The translations under genes were made by a program, and so were the position numbers. A stretch of DNA of 64,000 nucleotides from UBA5364 sp050259235 (GTDB taxonomy: Bacteria; Bacillota_I; Bacilli_A; RF39; UBA660). The notes under the pieces were generated by a model. It did no database searches and was not told where the DNA came from. It saw only the letters and a program-made list of their open reading frames with translations. Where the stretch lies: the NCBI GenBank assembly GCA_050259235.1, contig JBLNAG010000005.1:218156-282155 (forward strand), given 5' to 3'. Position 1 is the first letter of the stretch, and the number at the start of each line of letters is the position of its first letter. Of the stretch, positions 61,491 to 64,000 are shown piece after piece.

Positions 61491-62774
61491 ATGATAAAAG
61501 TCGCTATACTACCTGCGGATAGTTATATTGTCATCAATAAAACAATATTAAATGATCAAGATCGTAAGTTATTAATGATGCTTTACCAACCAATTATTGG
61601 TTCAACATCCATAAACTTATATTTTTCATTGTGGACATCTTTAGACCGTAATGAAGTATTATCGTCTGTTATGACTCATCACCATTTATTAACAAGTATG
61701 GGTATTAGTCTAACAGAACTTGTTGAAGCTAGAGAAAAACTAGAAGCTATTGGCCTTTTAAAAACTTATATTAAAAAAGATTCAGTTAATAATTATGTTT
61801 ATGAATTATATTCTCCAATTAGTGCATATAACTTTTTAAACAATCCTATTTTAAGTACTGTTTTATATAACACAGTAGGTGGGACAGAATTTGAAAGAAT
61901 AGTTGAATATTTTAAAGTGTTAGAATTTCCTCTAAATGGTTATGAAAATATTACTTGTTCATTTAATGAGGTATTTGAATCTTCTAATTTAACAACCAAA
62001 GAATTTGATTGTATTCAAAAAACAAGTAAACATAAAATAAATGTAATTTCAAAAGTAGATATAGATAATGTTATATCGTTAATTCCTGAGGAATTATTAA
62101 ACCTTAAGAGTGTGACTAAAGATATTAGAGAATTAATCACTAATTTATCATTTCTTTATGACTTAAATGATGATGATTTAAGTGAAATAATAAGAAATAG
62201 TATTGATGAAAAAAGGACTATTGATAAAGAAAAACTAATGATAAGTTGTCGTAACTATTATGAATTAGAACATAGTGGAAAACTACCAAGTTTAATTTAT
62301 CGTAATCAACCAGAGTATTTAAGAAAACCTGTTGGTGATACTTCCAAAAGAGGTAAAATAGTTTATCAATTTGAAACTACTAGTCCACATGATTTCTTAG
62401 CTATGAAAAATGGTGGGACAAGATTAAGCAAAGCTGAGCTTGCTATTTTAGAGTATTTATCTTTAGATATGCAATTAAAACCAGGTGTTATCAATGTATT
62501 AATCGATTATGTTTTAAAAATAAATGAAAATAAATTAATTAGACCATTTATTGAAGTAATTGCTTCTCAATGGAAAAGAAGTAAGATTGAAACTGTAGAA
62601 AATGCTATGAGAATAGCTGAAGAGGAATATAAAAACAGGAACCATAAGCCAAAGAAGAGTGAAGGCAAGATAGTGGTTGATAAACCTGATTGGCTTGATA
62701 AAGAAATAGAAGCGGAAGCCCCAACTGATATAGAAATAGAAGAAATGGAAGAAATGTTTAAAGAATATAGGTGA
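61491..62774 (+). CDS. dnaB: Replication initiation protein DnaB (Bacillus type)
   Basis: 427 aa. Not the helicase: this is the Bacillota DnaB that helps load the helicase at the origin and binds the membrane. It begins with a DDBH1-like winged helix (LPADSYIVINKTILNDQDRKLLMMLYQPIIG) and ends with a DDBH2 segment (LSKAELAILEYLSLDMQLKPGVINVLIDYVLKIN..L..PFIEVIASQWKRSKIETVENAM). Start at the ATG after GGGGGG; three upstream in-frame starts are rejected. dnaI follows after 4 bp, the usual pair. Confidence 0.93.
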   Translation: MIKVAILPADSYIVINKTILNDQDRKLLMMLYQPIIGSTSINLYFSLWTSLDRNEVLSSVMTHHHLLTSMGISLTELVEAREKLEAIGLLKTYIKKDSVNNYVYELYSPISAYNFLNNPILSTVLYNTVGGTEFERIVEYFKVLEFPLNGYENITCSFNEVFESSNLTTKEFDCIQKTSKHKINVISKVDIDNVISLIPEELLNLKSVTKDIRELITNLSFLYDLNDDDLSEIIRNSIDEKRTIDKEKLMISCRNYYELEHSGKLPSLIYRNQPEYLRKPVGDTSKRGKIVYQFETTSPHDFLAMKNGGTRLSKAELAILEYLSLDMQLKPGVINVLIDYVLKINENKLIRPFIEVIASQWKRSKIETVENAMRIAEEEYKNRNHKPKKSEGKIVVDKPDWLDKEIEAEAPTDIEIEEMEEMFKEYR

Positions 62775-62778
62775 TTGT

Positions 62779-63690
62779 ATGAAGAAGTTAAATACAGAAT
62801 TAGAATTATTTAAAACAGATACTTATAGTTTAGAAAAAGAATTTGAATTAGCATGTGAAAATGATGAATTCAAATCCTTTGTGAGTAAAATAAAACTTCC
62901 AAAGAAAGAATTAATTAAATATACTTCTTTATTAGAAGAAAGTATGAATGAATATAATAATTGTTTAAATTGTAAAAATATTATGGAATGTAAAAACAAA
63001 GTGGAAGGATATACTTACTTACCTAAAATTGATGATGGTAAATTAAGATTTAATTATAAAGCATGTCGTCTTAAAGAAAAAATGACTGAGGATAGTAAAC
63101 ATTTAAAAAATATAACATTATTTAAAATGCCAAATGAAATTAAAAATGCTCAAATGAAAAACATATATAAAGATGATAAAAAACGTTTTCAAGTTATAAA
63201 GTTTTTAATGGAATTTATCAGTAATTATAAAAAAGATCCTCATCAAAAAGGATTATACTTACATGGTAATTTTGGAAGTGGTAAAAGTTATTTAGTTGCG
63301 GCTATGTTTAATGAACTCGCTAAAGATAATATCAAAAGTGCTATTGTCTTTTGGCCAGAATACTTAAGAGAACTTAAAGCATCCTTTGGTGTGGATTTTG
63401 ATGTAAAAGTAGATTATATAAAGAAAGTTCCATTATTATTGATTGATGATATTGGAGCTGAAAATAGTACCCCATGGGCAAGAGATGAAATATTATGTAC
63501 GATACTACAATATCGTATGGATGATAAATTACCAACATTCTTTACTTCTAATCTTGATTCAAAAGCATTAGAAAAACATTTAAGTATTACAAAAGATAAT
63601 GTTGATATTGTAAAAGCAAGAAGAATAATTGAAAGAATTGCTCAATTGACAAATGATATAGAAATGGTGAGTGAAAACTTAAGAAAATAA
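62779..63690 (+). CDS. dnaI: Primosomal protein DnaI, helicase loader
   Basis: 303 aa. The N-terminal domain has a zinc-binding Cys group (CLNCKNIMECKN, KACRLKE) near residues 71-103, the C-terminal AAA+ ATPase has LHGNFGSGKSYLVAA (Walker A), LLIDDIGAE (Walker B) and FTSN (sensor 1). It delivers the replicative helicase to DNA with DnaB. It is encoded directly after dnaB. Confidence 0.95.
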   Translation: MKKLNTELELFKTDTYSLEKEFELACENDEFKSFVSKIKLPKKELIKYTSLLEESMNEYNNCLNCKNIMECKNKVEGYTYLPKIDDGKLRFNYKACRLKEKMTEDSKHLKNITLFKMPNEIKNAQMKNIYKDDKKRFQVIKFLMEFISNYKKDPHQKGLYLHGNFGSGKSYLVAAMFNELAKDNIKSAIVFWPEYLRELKASFGVDFDVKVDYIKKVPLLLIDDIGAENSTPWARDEILCTILQYRMDDKLPTFFTSNLDSKALEKHLSITKDNVDIVKARRIIERIAQLTNDIEMVSENLRK

Positions 63691-63710
63691 AGATTTTGGG
63701 GGAGCAGATT

Positions 63711-64000
63711 ATGGATGTACACACGACATTAAGGGATTTTCTTATTCAAAATGAAAAATATAATCCCGAAGAATTAAGGACTCAGATGAATGCTACTGAT
63801 GAATCAGAGCTTATTAAAATTCTTTTAGATTTTTTAAGTGTAGAGTTAAAGAACTATAATTCTAATGACTCTACAAATGATTATGAGTACTTATTCAAAG
63901 TGTTTAGGTATTTTGAATTGAATTATTCAAGACTATCATCTGACGATTTTCAGTATGCTATTAATTACTTGAAAAAAATAAGAAAGTTAGTAGTAGAAAG
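63711..64000 (+). CDS. Hypothetical protein, 3' end outside the window
   Basis: 96 residues visible, beginning MDVHTTLRDFLIQNEKYNPE and continuing helical and acidic to the window edge without a stop. GGGGGAG precedes the ATG. Not recognised; it follows dnaI by 20 bp and may share its transcript. Confidence 0.6.
   Translation, partial: MDVHTTLRDFLIQNEKYNPEELRTQMNATDESELIKILLDFLSVELKNYNSNDSTNDYEYLFKVFRYFELNYSRLSSDDFQYAINYLKKIRKLVVE

Overview
The window is AT-rich bacterial DNA with tightly packed genes, Shine-Dalgarno sites of the GGAGG type, many hairpin plus T-run terminators, the standard stop codons (tryptophan is TGG, TGA is a real stop) and a set of Bacillus-type genes: dnaB-dnaI helicase loading, cvfB, yidD, rnc, a YeeI-type YebC and a GerMN lipoprotein. 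This points to a low-GC Bacillota, probably a gut lineage of class Bacilli near the Erysipelotrichia/RF39 groups. The phylum is fairly safe; the finer placement is a guess.

Layout. 1-4.9 kb: a cluster with a TrpD-like phosphoribosyltransferase, two HAD hydrolases, a divergent TrpRS-like paralogue and a normal TrpRS. 4.97-7.3 kb (minus): an HPr-kinase-like protein and a family-5 nucleotidyltransferase under one near-consensus promoter. 7.5-16.6 kb: a nucleotidyltransferase/dephospho-CoA-kinase fusion, YjjX, a HAD-PlsC fusion, an SGNH hydrolase, a hybrid histidine kinase with an Hpt-receiver partner, and an NfeD protein. 16.7-24.0 kb: a three-gene operon (alpha/beta hydrolase, membrane MurF-like ligase, D-Ala-D-Ala ligase) present twice in tandem with tRNA-Val between the copies.

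24.1-39.2 kb is an integrative element in the 3' end of tRNA-Lys(CUU). A 51-bp direct repeat of the tRNA end marks both borders, and GCGGAC repeats lie just inside both. It carries a tyrosine integrase, repressor, excisionase, replication-like protein, an AAA_13 ATPase, a KAP/YobI-type membrane ATPase, an odd EF-Tu-domain-II/SHOCT membrane protein, and a module of ECF sigma factor, anti-sigma factor, secreted matrixin-like protease and a small membrane-anchored protein. A fossil tRNA 3' half inside the element suggests that it is composite.

39.3-54.7 kb: chromosomal genes (kinase-like protein, GerMN lipoprotein, CvfB, a MacB/FtsX-type ABC exporter, ABC-F, DUF2935), tRNA-Ile, tRNA-Glu and tRNA-Ser, and a membrane-bound XRE regulator. 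55.0-58.4 kb holds a second copy of the protease/sigma module with rearranged gene order. 58.4-64 kb: a ZnuA-like lipoprotein, YidD, RNase III, YeeI, DnaB and DnaI.

The most interesting system is the matrixin/sigma module found at 24.4-27.2 kb and again at 55.0-58.4 kb. A small secreted HExxH protease is encoded beside membrane-anchored proteins that share one ectodomain. At the first locus the same ectodomain also forms the outside part of the anti-sigma factor. Its strand pattern recalls TIMP/NTR-type metalloprotease inhibitors. I infer a surface circuit in which protease-ectodomain binding or cleavage controls an ECF sigma factor. The tandem membrane MurF/Ddl/hydrolase operons are the second main point of interest.
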